The position numbers and the translations under genes were made by a program. From Rubrivivax gelatinosus IL144 (GTDB lineage: Bacteria > Pseudomonadota > Gammaproteobacteria > Burkholderiales > Burkholderiaceae_C): DNA of 64,000 nt. The notes beneath the pieces are model-generated. The model saw only the letters and a list, made by a program, of their open reading frames with translations. It made no database searches and was not told the DNA's origin. Location: positions 3,224,001 through 3,288,000 of the forward strand of contig NC_017075.1 of NCBI RefSeq assembly GCF_000284255.1, in the 5' to 3' direction. Positions 42,558 to 50,448 of the stretch are shown piece by piece (within the stretch, counting starts at the first letter, position 1; the number at the start of each line of letters is the position of its first letter).

Positions 42558-44360
42558 TCAGGCCGGGCGCCGCTGCACCAGGCTCAGGGCCTCTTCGAAC
42601 GAGTAGGCGGTGTGGTGGTGGCGCTCGGACGACAGCGGGTCGCGCGGCGGCTGCGCCGCCATCTGGGCCGGCAGCAGCGCGACGACACGCGCCTGCGGCA
42701 GCTGCGCCAGGCAGACGTCGAGCGCACCGACGTCCTCGGCCGAGGCCTCGCCGCTACAGACCACGAAGACCACGCCGACGGCGTCGGCGCGTGCGTCCGG
42801 CGGCACCTCGGCGAGCTCTTTGACGGTCGCGTGGCGGGCGTCTAAGCGCTCGCTGCGCAGCACGCGCACCAGCAGCTCGGCGCTGAGCTCGGAGCCGGGG
42901 TCGGGCAGGCTGACGCAGAGCATCAAGGAGCCCGGCGGCACGTCCAGCGGGCCCTGCCAGCGCCCTTCGACGCTCTCGCGTTCGCGGCGCAGGCGCAGGC
43001 CCAGGCCGCTGCCGTCGAGCACCGCGGCGCGGCGGCGTGCCGGCAGCGGCGAGCGTGTCAGCTCGGCCAGCACCTGCAGGATCACGCGCTGCGCCGCGGC
43101 CTGCTGCTGCGGGCTGATCTGCTGGCGCTCGAAGTCCTGCCGCGCCAGCTCGAAGGCCGGCATCACGACCTTGTCGCAGTACGCCGCCAGCGGCTTGCGC
43201 TTCAGGAAGGCACGGGCGTCGGCCAGGATCTCCACCGCGTCGCCGCTGATCGAGCGCTGGTAGAAGCGCTGCGACAGGTCCAGCGCCGGCGCGTCGCCCA
43301 GCAGCAGGTCGAGGAAAGCCAGCGAGGGCACGTGGCGCCCGGCGACCACCAGGCACAGCGTCAGCGGCGTCGACAGCAGCAGCCCGACCGGCCCCCACAG
43401 CGCGCCCCAGAAGATCGCCGCGACGACCACCGAGAACGGCGACAGCCCGGTCGTGTGGCCGTAGAGCTGCGGCTCGACGACGTAGGCCGCGACCAGCTCG
43501 ACGGCGAGGAACACGGCCAGCGTCTGCAGCATCAGCTCCCAGCCCGGCACCATCGCCGCGGCCATCGCGCCGGCCAGCAGCGCCGCCGCCGGGAAGCCGA
43601 CGTAGGGCACGAAGCGCAGCAGGCCGCCGAGCACCGCCCAGACCGCCGCGTGCGGCACGCCCAGCAGCGCCAGCAGCCCGCCGATCGCGAGGCCGACGCC
43701 GGCGTTCACCGAGAACTGCGAGATGAAGTAGCGCGACAGGCGCTGGCCGGCGTCGTCGAGCGCGCTGGTCGCCGCACGCACGTCGCGCCCGCCGATGAGC
43801 CGGATGAGGCGGTCGCGCAGCGCGTCCTGCTCGAGCAGCGCGAACACCAGCACCAGCACGACGACACCGACGAAGCCCAGCGGCCCCCAGACGGCGGCGG
43901 CCAGCTGGCCGGCCAGCGAGACGCTGGCGTCGTCGGCCGTGGCCGGCGACGCGGGCTCGGCCGGTTGCGCCGGCGCCGGCCCGAGGTCGCCGACGAGGCG
44001 GCCGGCGCGGCCCTGCACCTCCTGCAGCGGCCGCAGCATCGTCTCGCGCAGCGTGCCGATCTTCTGGCGCACGTTGTTCTCGTAGCGCGGCAGCTCCTGC
44101 GACAGGTCGCCGAGCTGGCCGACGATGACGCTGCCGAGCGCGCCGACCACCGCGCCGACGAGCAGCAGCGCGACGATCGCCGCCGGCGCCTGGCCCAGCC
44201 CGAGACGGCGCATGCGGTGCACGATCGGCGCCATCACGAAGCCCAGCGTCATCGCCAGCGCGATCGGCTCCAGCACGTCGCGGCCCATGTAGAGCAGGCC
44301 CAGCAGCGCGACGCCGACCAGGATCTTCAAGGCCAGGGGCTGCGGTGTCGGCGAAGTCAT
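42558..44360 (-). CDS. AI-2E family membrane exporter with long C-terminal extension
   Basis: A 600-residue protein. Residues about 1-365 form the AI-2E/YdiK/PerM permease, with paired N-terminal helices, a periplasmic region with a Pro/Ala stretch, and conserved LLRFVPYVGFPAAALLAG and VEPQLYGHTTGLSPFSVVVA. About 235 extra residues follow: a helical part and a soluble domain (MLCVSLPDPGSELSAELLVR, VVFVVCSGEASAEDVGALDV) that may be regulatory. ATG 44360 is chosen because the first helix follows it; a longer reading would add 62 residues of overlap with a divergent gene. The substrate is unknown. Confidence 0.8.
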   Translation of the reverse strand: MTSPTPQPLALKILVGVALLGLLYMGRDVLEPIALAMTLGFVMAPIVHRMRRLGLGQAPAAIVALLLVGAVVGALGSVIVGQLGDLSQELPRYENNVRQKIGTLRETMLRPLQEVQGRAGRLVGDLGPAPAQPAEPASPATADDASVSLAGQLAAAVWGPLGFVGVVVLVLVFALLEQDALRDRLIRLIGGRDVRAATSALDDAGQRLSRYFISQFSVNAGVGLAIGGLLALLGVPHAAVWAVLGGLLRFVPYVGFPAAALLAGAMAAAMVPGWELMLQTLAVFLAVELVAAYVVEPQLYGHTTGLSPFSVVVAAIFWGALWGPVGLLLSTPLTLCLVVAGRHVPSLAFLDLLLGDAPALDLSQRFYQRSISGDAVEILADARAFLKRKPLAAYCDKVVMPAFELARQDFERQQISPQQQAAAQRVILQVLAELTRSPLPARRRAAVLDGSGLGLRLRRERESVEGRWQGPLDVPPGSLMLCVSLPDPGSELSAELLVRVLRSERLDARHATVKELAEVPPDARADAVGVVFVVCSGEASAEDVGALDVCLAQLPQARVVALLPAQMAAQPPRDPLSSERHHHTAYSFEEALSLVQRRPA

Positions 44361-44460
44361 CGAGGGAATCGGAACGGCATGGACGCGAGTATCCCAACAG
44401 ATCGCGATGGCGTACGCTCGCCCGCGCCCGGCGCCGGCGCGCCGGCGGAGTGCCCGACCG

Positions 44461-46167
44461 ATGCCACGCTTGATCCTCCCCCGCCCCGCCGCCTGGATGC
44501 TGGCGGCCTGCACCTGGCTGCTGGCGCCCCCCGCGATGGCGGCCACGCCGCCGCAGCACGTCGAGATCCCGGGCGCCGGGCTGTCCTCGTCACCGGCGCC
44601 GCTGAACGGTTTCGTCTTCGCACCCGACGGCGCCGGCCCGCACCCGGCCGTCGTGATGATGCACGGCTGCGGCGGCGCCTATGGCCGCGACGGCACGCTC
44701 AACCCGCGCCACCGCATGTGGGGCGAGTTCCTCGCCGCGCACGGCTACCTGGCGCTGATGCTCGACAGCTTCGGCCCGCGCGGCGTGCGCGAGCTCTGCA
44801 CCCAGCCGATGAAGGAGCGCACGCTGAAGGAACACGACCGCGCCGGCGACGCCGACGCGGCGCTGGCCTATCTGCGCACGCGGCCGGAGGTGGCGGCCGG
44901 ACGCATCGCGCTGCTGGGCTGGTCGCACGGCGCCGGCAGCGTGCTGGCGACGATCACCGGCCAGCGCCCCGGCGCGCCGCGCTACGACGCCGCGATCGCC
45001 TTCTACCCCGGCTGCAGCGCCCGCGCCCGCCATCCCGAGGACTTCCACCCGGCGGTGCCGCTGCTGCTGCTGATCGGCGAGGCCGACGACTGGACCCCGG
45101 CCGAGGCCTGCCGCGTGCTGGCCGCCAGCGCCAATGCGCGCGGCGACTCGGTGCGCCTGGTCACCTACCCCGACACCTTCCACGACTTCGACAACCCGGC
45201 GCTGAAGGCGCCGCACCGGCGCACCGAGGTGCCCAACGGCGTGCACCCCGGCCAGGGCGTCACGGTGGCGCCCAACCCCGCGGCGCGCGCCGACGCCCAG
45301 CAGCAGGTGCTGCGTTTCCTGGCCGACCGCCTGGGCAGCACGCCGACGCTGGCCGAGGTCGGCTTCGAGTTCCACCGCCACAGCGTCGTCGTCCAGGCGA
45401 TGCTGGCCGGTTCCGGGCCTTACGAGGTGCTGCTGGACACCGGCGTCAACCCGTCGGGCATCGACGCCGCGACGGCCCGCGAGCTGGGCCTGCAGACCAC
45501 CGGCCCGGCAGCCGAGGTGGCCGGCGGCGGCGCCGGCCGCAACCCGGCGCGCGAGACGCGCATCCCCAGCGTGGCCCTGGGCGCGCTGCAGGCCCGCGAC
45601 GTGGACGCGCTGGCGCTGGACCTGTCCCAGGTGCGCGAGGCGCTGGGCCGCCCGATCCGCGCGGTGCTGGGCTACAGCCTGCTGGCCGGGCGCGTCGTGC
45701 AGTTCGACTACGCGCAGCGGCGCATCCGCTTCCTGGCCGCGATGCCGCCCGCGCTGGACGCGGCGGCGCTGCCGTTTCGCGACGAGGACGAGATCCTGAT
45801 CGACGGCGCGCTGGTCGACGGCCACCGGCTGGTCGCCAACCTGGACACCGGCTCCAACGCCAGCCTGCAGCTGACGCCGCGCGCCGCCGCGGCGCTGGGC
45901 CTGGACGGGCGCCTGGACGAACTGCCCGCGGCGAGCTCGGTCGGCATCAACGGCGCGGCCACGCACCGCCGCACCGAGGTGGGCGAGTTCCGCCTGGGCC
46001 CGGTGGCGGCGCGCCGGGTGCCCGCCGTGCTCTACGCGCCGGGCTCGGGCCACGACGACGAGCGCTGGGACCTGCGCATCGGCAACGCCTTCCTGCAGGA
46101 CTACATCGTCACGATCGACTACCCCCGGCGGCGCATCAGCCTGCAGCCGGCCGCCCCGGGCCGCTGA
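44461..46167 (+). CDS. Dienelactone hydrolase fused to a retropepsin-like aspartic protease
   Basis: A 568-residue secreted protein. Signal peptide to about residue 28; dienelactone-hydrolase domain about 35-290 with nucleophile motif LLGWSHGAGSVLA (here Ser, where classical DLH has Cys), VMMHGCGGAYG and FYPGCSARA; then a clan AA aspartic protease about 305-560 with two DTG motifs, VLLDTGVNPSGID and VANLDTGSNASLQL, and hydrophobic-hydrophobic-Gly partners. Two DTG sites in one chain suggest a self-contained bilobal protease. The fusion is unusual; no frameshift or internal start separates the parts. Start ATG 44461 gives the signal peptide. Confidence 0.8.
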   Translation: MPRLILPRPAAWMLAACTWLLAPPAMAATPPQHVEIPGAGLSSSPAPLNGFVFAPDGAGPHPAVVMMHGCGGAYGRDGTLNPRHRMWGEFLAAHGYLALMLDSFGPRGVRELCTQPMKERTLKEHDRAGDADAALAYLRTRPEVAAGRIALLGWSHGAGSVLATITGQRPGAPRYDAAIAFYPGCSARARHPEDFHPAVPLLLLIGEADDWTPAEACRVLAASANARGDSVRLVTYPDTFHDFDNPALKAPHRRTEVPNGVHPGQGVTVAPNPAARADAQQQVLRFLADRLGSTPTLAEVGFEFHRHSVVVQAMLAGSGPYEVLLDTGVNPSGIDAATARELGLQTTGPAAEVAGGGAGRNPARETRIPSVALGALQARDVDALALDLSQVREALGRPIRAVLGYSLLAGRVVQFDYAQRRIRFLAAMPPALDAAALPFRDEDEILIDGALVDGHRLVANLDTGSNASLQLTPRAAAALGLDGRLDELPAASSVGINGAATHRRTEVGEFRLGPVAARRVPAVLYAPGSGHDDERWDLRIGNAFLQDYIVTIDYPRRRISLQPAAPGR

Positions 46168-46207
46168 GATCCGGCGGCCCCGCGCCGCGTTTTCACGAGG
46201 AGACGAG

Positions 46208-46615
46208 ATGCCATTCGCGGAGCTTCATCCGGTCGCGCTGGTCTGCACCGCGCTGCTCGGCCTGCTGCTGTTCGGGCTGGGCCTGGCGGTGTCGGGCGCC
46301 CGCGGCCGCAGCCGGCGGCTGATCGGCGTGGACGACGATCCCGACAGCCTGCTGAACCGGCTGGTGCGGGCGCACGGCAACACCGCGGAGTACGCACCCT
46401 TCCTCGGCCTGCTGTTCCTGCTGCTGGGCAGCCGCTCGCCTTCGGGCCTGGTGCTGGGGCTGATCGTCGCGGCCACCGCCGCGCGCCTGCTGCTGGCGCT
46501 GGGGCTGCTGACGGCCAGGACGCTGTCGCGGCCGTCGGCGCTGCGCTTCGTCGGCGCCGCCGGGACCTACGTCACCGGCGCCTGGCTGTCGCTGCTGCTG
46601 CTGACGGGCGCGTAG
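46208..46615 (+). CDS. MAPEG-family membrane protein
   Basis: A 135-residue four-helix membrane protein with the family motif RLVRAHGNTAEYAPFLGLL (His-Gly-Asn-x-x-Glu). Eukaryotic MAPEG proteins are glutathione-dependent; bacterial ones are mostly uncharacterised. An AGGAG-type site (gaggagacgag) precedes the ATG. It lies 40 bp after the hydrolase-protease gene; a weak five-base hairpin followed by TTTT sits in the gap. Confidence 0.85.
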   Translation: MPFAELHPVALVCTALLGLLLFGLGLAVSGARGRSRRLIGVDDDPDSLLNRLVRAHGNTAEYAPFLGLLFLLLGSRSPSGLVLGLIVAATAARLLLALGLLTARTLSRPSALRFVGAAGTYVTGAWLSLLLLTGA

Positions 46616-46654
46616 GCGGCGCGCGGCAAGGATCCGGCGCGCGGCTCCACGGCC

Positions 46655-47440
46655 TCAGGGCGCGGCACCGGGCCAGTAGTGACCGTCCGGCAGCGCACGG
46701 GCGCCGAAGATCGCCTGGCCGACGCGCACGACGGTGGCGCCCTCCTCGACGGCGATCTCGAAGTCGCCGGACATGCCCATCGACAGCTCGTCGAACACGA
46801 GCCCTGACGGGGCGTCCTGCCGCAGGCGCTCGCGCAGCCCGTGCAGCAGACGAAAGCACTGGCGCACACGCGCCGCGTCGCTGGAGAACAGCGCCAGCGT
46901 CATCAGCCCGCGCACGCGCAAGGCACTGAACGCCGGCAGCGCCCGGACGAAGGCCGGCAGGTCTTCGGGCGCCAGCCCGTACTTGCTCGCTTCGCCCGAG
47001 GTGTTGACCTGCACGAAGACGTCCAGCGCCCGCCCTTCGAGCTGCAGGCGGCGGTCCAGCGCCGCGGCCAGGTGCAGGCTGTCCAGCGCCTGGAACTCGC
47101 TGGCGAAACGCGCCACCAGCCCGGCCTTGTTGGTCTGCAGATGGCCGATGAGCGACCAGCGCAGATCGGCCAGGTCCTGCATCGCCTGCCATTTGAGATG
47201 CGCTTCCTGGACCTTGTTCTCGCCCAGCAGGCGGCAGCCCGCGGCATGCGCCAGGCGCAGGCGGCTCTCGGGTTGGGTCTTGCTCACCGGCAGCAGGCGC
47301 ACGCCGGCCGGATCGCGGCCGGCACGCCGGCAGGCGGCGGCGATGCGCGCGCGCACCTCGGCGAGGTTACGGCCGATGTGCTCGACGCTCGTCGCCTCGG
47401 GATAGAGCCCGTGGCGGTCGTGGCCGGTGGGCGTGTCCAT
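46655..47440 (-). CDS. yggS: YggS/PLPBP-type pyridoxal-phosphate homeostasis protein
   Basis: A 261-residue PLP-binding TIM-barrel protein. Marks: VRLLPVSKTQPESRLR with the PLP lysine in VSKT, GENKVQEA, WSLIGHLQTNK, VQVNTSGEASKYGL, LSMGMSGDFEIAVEEGATVV and RVGQAIFG. It buffers vitamin B6 and affects amino-acid balance. Its ATG overlaps the benE stop by 1 bp (TGATG), so it is translated with the transporter, which is not its usual place next to proC or the yggT-type genes. Confidence 0.95.
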   Translation of the reverse strand: MDTPTGHDRHGLYPEATSVEHIGRNLAEVRARIAAACRRAGRDPAGVRLLPVSKTQPESRLRLAHAAGCRLLGENKVQEAHLKWQAMQDLADLRWSLIGHLQTNKAGLVARFASEFQALDSLHLAAALDRRLQLEGRALDVFVQVNTSGEASKYGLAPEDLPAFVRALPAFSALRVRGLMTLALFSSDAARVRQCFRLLHGLRERLRQDAPSGLVFDELSMGMSGDFEIAVEEGATVVRVGQAIFGARALPDGHYWPGAAP

Positions 47441-48678
47441 CAGACAGCCCGCCTGTCGGCCGGCAGTGCCACGGCGGCGGCCGGTTGCCGCTGCGGCCAG
47501 CGGCCGTTGAGCAGTGCGTGCGCGGCCAGCCCGATCACCAGGCCCCAGAAGGCGCCGCCGACGCCCAGCAGCTGGATGTTGGCTGCCGCCGCCAGGAAGG
47601 TGATCAGCGAGGCCTCGCGGGTGCGCGGCTCGGCCATCGCCGCGGCCAGGCTGCCGGCGATCGTGCCCAGCAGCGCCAGGCCGGCCAGCGTCGTGATGAA
47701 AGTCGACGGGAAGGCCATGAAGACCGCCGCCAGCGTCACCCCGAAGACGCCGACGAGGATGTAGAAGACGCCGGCGGCGATGCCCGCGATCCAGCGTTTG
47801 GACGGGTCTTCGTGCGCCTCGCGGCCGGTGCAGATCGCCGCCGTGATGGCGGCGATGTTGAAGGCGTGCGAGCCGAACGGCGCCATCAGCAGCGAGCCGA
47901 AGCCGGTCAGCGCGACGATCGGGTTGGCGCTGCAGCGGAAACCGTCGTTGCGCAGCACCAGCATGCCGGGCATGTACTGGCCGGTCAGCGTGATCAGGAA
48001 CAGCGGCAGCGCGACGCTCAGCAAGGCGTTGAGCGAGAACGCCGGCATCGTGAACACCGGCCGGGCCAGCGTCAGGCTCAGGCCGCCGAGGTCGACACGC
48101 TGCTGCAGCAGCAGAAAGGCCAGCCCCAGCACCAGGATGCCGACCACCGCATACCGCGCGGAGAAACGTTTGAAGCCCACGTAGGCCAGGATCAGCAGGC
48201 CGGCGAGCAGCGGGTCCAGGCTCATGCCGCCGAAAGCGCCGATGCCGAAAGGCAGCAGGATGCCGGCCAGCAGCCCGGCCGCCACGCCCGGCGGGATCAG
48301 CCGGATGACACGCTCGAACCAGCCCGACAGGCCCAGCAGCACGAAGGCCGCGGCCGAGACGAGGTAGGCGCCGACCGCCTCGGCGTACGGCGTGCTCGCC
48401 AGCGCCGTGACCAGGAAGGCCGCCGCCGGCGTCGACCAGGCGGTGATGACCGGCTCGCGCGACAGCCAGCTGAGCACGATGCCGGTCACGCCGACGCCGA
48501 TCGACACCGACCACACCCAGGACGCCGTCAGCTCCGGCCCCAGGCCCGCCACCCGGGCCGCCTGGAACACCAGGATGAACGTGCCGCCGTAGTTGACGAT
48601 CACCGAGATCAGCCCGGCGACGACGGGATGCGCGACATCGCGCCAGCGAAACGGCGAAGAGGACGGGACGGACGGCAT
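47440..48678 (-). CDS. BenE-family proton symporter
   Basis: A 412-residue transporter with about 12 helices. Family strings: SVIVNYGGTFILVFQAA, REPVITAWSTPAAAFLVTAL, GMLLRND-type loop PGMLVLRNDGF, and APFGSHAFNIAAITAAICTG. BenE proteins are annotated as benzoate:H+ symporters. No benzoate catabolic gene is near; instead yggS overlaps its end and a PLP-type regulator is divergent, which opens the possibility of another substrate (see findings). ATG 48678 has AGGAG 11 nt upstream. Confidence 0.88.
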   Translation of the reverse strand: MPSVPSSSPFRWRDVAHPVVAGLISVIVNYGGTFILVFQAARVAGLGPELTASWVWSVSIGVGVTGIVLSWLSREPVITAWSTPAAAFLVTALASTPYAEAVGAYLVSAAAFVLLGLSGWFERVIRLIPPGVAAGLLAGILLPFGIGAFGGMSLDPLLAGLLILAYVGFKRFSARYAVVGILVLGLAFLLLQQRVDLGGLSLTLARPVFTMPAFSLNALLSVALPLFLITLTGQYMPGMLVLRNDGFRCSANPIVALTGFGSLLMAPFGSHAFNIAAITAAICTGREAHEDPSKRWIAGIAAGVFYILVGVFGVTLAAVFMAFPSTFITTLAGLALLGTIAGSLAAAMAEPRTREASLITFLAAAANIQLLGVGGAFWGLVIGLAAHALLNGRWPQRQPAAAVALPADRRAV

Positions 48679-48735
48679 CGGGCGAAAGCTCCTGGCGGCG
48701 ACATGCCGCGGCGGTGACGCCGTTTATAGTTTTGC

Positions 48736-48759
48736 AATGGCCGGATGAGCCCCGCCATT
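48736..48759. promoter_or_regulatory. Inverted repeat in the benE / MocR divergent region
   Basis: aatggc (48736-48741) and gccatt (48754-48759) form an inverted repeat with 12 bp between, in the only AT-richer part of the benE-mocR gap. MocR-family regulators commonly bind such divergent regions. TATAGT (48724-48729) is a plausible plus-strand -10. The site is a candidate operator only. Confidence 0.4.
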
Positions 48760-48781
48760 TTTTCAACACGCACCAGACCAA

Positions 48782-50311
48782 TTGTTCAAACACGCCCAGC
48801 TCGAGTCGGTGAAAGCCTGGATCGGTGACCCGGCGCAGCGCGCGCTGCCGCTGCATGCACGGGTGCAGCGCGCGCTGCGCCAGCTGATCCTCGACGGCGT
48901 GCTCGACGTCGGCCGGCCGCTGCCGGCGTCGCGTGCACTGGCGCGCTCGCTGGGCGTGTCGCGCGACACCGTCGAATCGGCCTACGCGCAGCTGCATGCC
49001 GAAGGCTTCATCGAGCGGCGCGTCGGCAGCGGCAGCTTCGTCTCCGAACGCGCCCGCCGCCTGCCGGGGCGCGGCCAGCCGCGGCCCGCGCCTGCGGCCG
49101 CGGCGCCGGCGCTGCGCCTGAGCCGGCGCGGCCACGCGATGTTCGACGGCGGCGGCGTGCACGACTTCCCGGCGCCGCGCCCGTTCGCGCCCGGCGTGCC
49201 CGATACGCGCGGCTTCCCGCTGCAGACCTGGGAGCGGCTGGAGCGCCAGGTGCTGAAGGAACACGGCGCCCGCGCGCTGCTGCACAGCCCGCCGCAGGGC
49301 GTGGAAGCGCTGCGGCGCGCCATCGCCGACTACGTCAACCTCGAACGCGGCGCACGCGCCAGCGCCGAGCGCGTGCTGGTGCTGACCAGCTCGCAGCAGG
49401 CCCTGGCCTTGTGCGCCCAGGTGCTGCTCGACGCCGGCGACCCGGTCTTCATCGAGGACCCGGCCTATCACGGCGCACGCAAGGCCTTCGACGCCGCCGG
49501 GCTGGCCTGCGTGCCGGTGCCGGTGGACGCCGACGGCCTGTGCGTCGAGCGGCTCGTCGCCGCGCCCTGCCCGCCCGGCGGCGCGGCGCCGGCCGTGTTC
49601 CTGACGCCGTCGCACCAGTTCCCCACCGGGGCGACGCTGGCGCTGGACCGGCGCCTGGCGGTCATCGAATGGGCGCGGCAGCGGCAAGGCTGGATCATCG
49701 AAGACGACTACGACAGCGAGTTCCACTACGCCGGCAAACCCACGGCCTGCGTGCAAGGCCTGGACGCGCACGAGCGCACGATCTACATCGGCACCTTCAC
49801 CAAGTCGCTGTTCCCGGGCCTGCGCATCGCCTACATGGTGCTGCCGCCGCCGCTGGTGGCGCCGATGACCGTGGCGCGCACGCTGATGGACGGCCACAGC
49901 GCGCCGATCCCGCAGCTGACGCTGGCGCGTTTCATCGAAGGCGGCCACTACGGCGCCCACGTGCGCACGATGCGCGCCGTCTACGCCGAACGGCGCGACG
50001 CGCTGGCGCGGCTGCTGCGCGAGCATCTGGCCGACCTCGTCGAAGCGCGTGTGCCGGCCGGCGGCCTGCAGATGCCCTGCGTCTTCGTGCGCGACATCCC
50101 CGAACGCGAAGCCGTGGCCGCGGCGCGCCGCGCCGGCATCGACGTTCTGGGGCTGACGGCGCTGCACGCGTCGGGCCGGCACGAGGCCGGTTTCCTGATG
50201 GGTTATGCGGCCCACGCCCCGCACGAGATGGAAGCGGCGGTGCGCACGCTGGCCGAGGTGTTGCGGCCGCTGTGCCAGCGCCCCGGCGCAGCGAGCGCGG
50301 CCGGTTCGTGA
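48782..50311 (+). CDS. MocR/PdxR-like transcriptional regulator (GntR HTH plus aminotransferase fold)
   Basis: A 509-residue regulator: winged helix (about 20-90, PLPASRALARSLGVSRDTVE, GFIERRVGSGSFV) and a fold-type I aminotransferase-like domain (about 130-490) with EDDYDSEFHY and the PLP lysine in TFTKSLFPGLRIAY. MocR proteins sense PLP or amino-PLP adducts; the PdxR subgroup controls vitamin B6 genes. The proposed start is TTG 48782; GTG 48809 would remove nine residues. It is divergent from benE-yggS, so it likely controls them. Confidence 0.9.
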   Translation: MFKHAQLESVKAWIGDPAQRALPLHARVQRALRQLILDGVLDVGRPLPASRALARSLGVSRDTVESAYAQLHAEGFIERRVGSGSFVSERARRLPGRGQPRPAPAAAAPALRLSRRGHAMFDGGGVHDFPAPRPFAPGVPDTRGFPLQTWERLERQVLKEHGARALLHSPPQGVEALRRAIADYVNLERGARASAERVLVLTSSQQALALCAQVLLDAGDPVFIEDPAYHGARKAFDAAGLACVPVPVDADGLCVERLVAAPCPPGGAAPAVFLTPSHQFPTGATLALDRRLAVIEWARQRQGWIIEDDYDSEFHYAGKPTACVQGLDAHERTIYIGTFTKSLFPGLRIAYMVLPPPLVAPMTVARTLMDGHSAPIPQLTLARFIEGGHYGAHVRTMRAVYAERRDALARLLREHLADLVEARVPAGGLQMPCVFVRDIPEREAVAAARRAGIDVLGLTALHASGRHEAGFLMGYAAHAPHEMEAAVRTLAEVLRPLCQRPGAASAAGS

Positions 50312-50394
50312 ACGATGCCCGCCCGGCCGGCGAAAGCAGCTTGCCCATCGGGTTTGAGCACGCGCCGATCGTGTGATACGCACGGGCCGGACGA

Positions 50395-50421
50395 TCAAGC
50401 GGACTGCGGATCGGCCGAAGA
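50395..50421 (+). promoter_or_regulatory. Candidate sigma-28 (FliA) promoter of the second chemoreceptor
   Basis: TCAA (50395-50398), a 15-nt spacer, then GCCGAAGA (50414-50421) fits the flagellar sigma consensus well, 27 bp before the chemoreceptor ATG, which also has a strong GGAGGAG ribosome site. Confidence 0.5.
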
Positions 50422-50448
50422 AACCGACGCCATCCGGAGGAGTAATAG

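Noticed and set aside
46172..46191. Short hairpin followed by TTTT between the hydrolase-protease and MAPEG genes
   Set aside because: Stem is only five bases (cggcg/cgccg), and the two genes are 40 bp apart with a good ribosome site; too weak to call a terminator.
46655..50398. A 1,247-codon minus-strand frame joining the yggS coding part to sequence upstream of the MocR gene
   Set aside because: Only the last 261 residues resemble a protein family (YggS); the rest is an out-of-frame reading of benE and antisense of the regulator.
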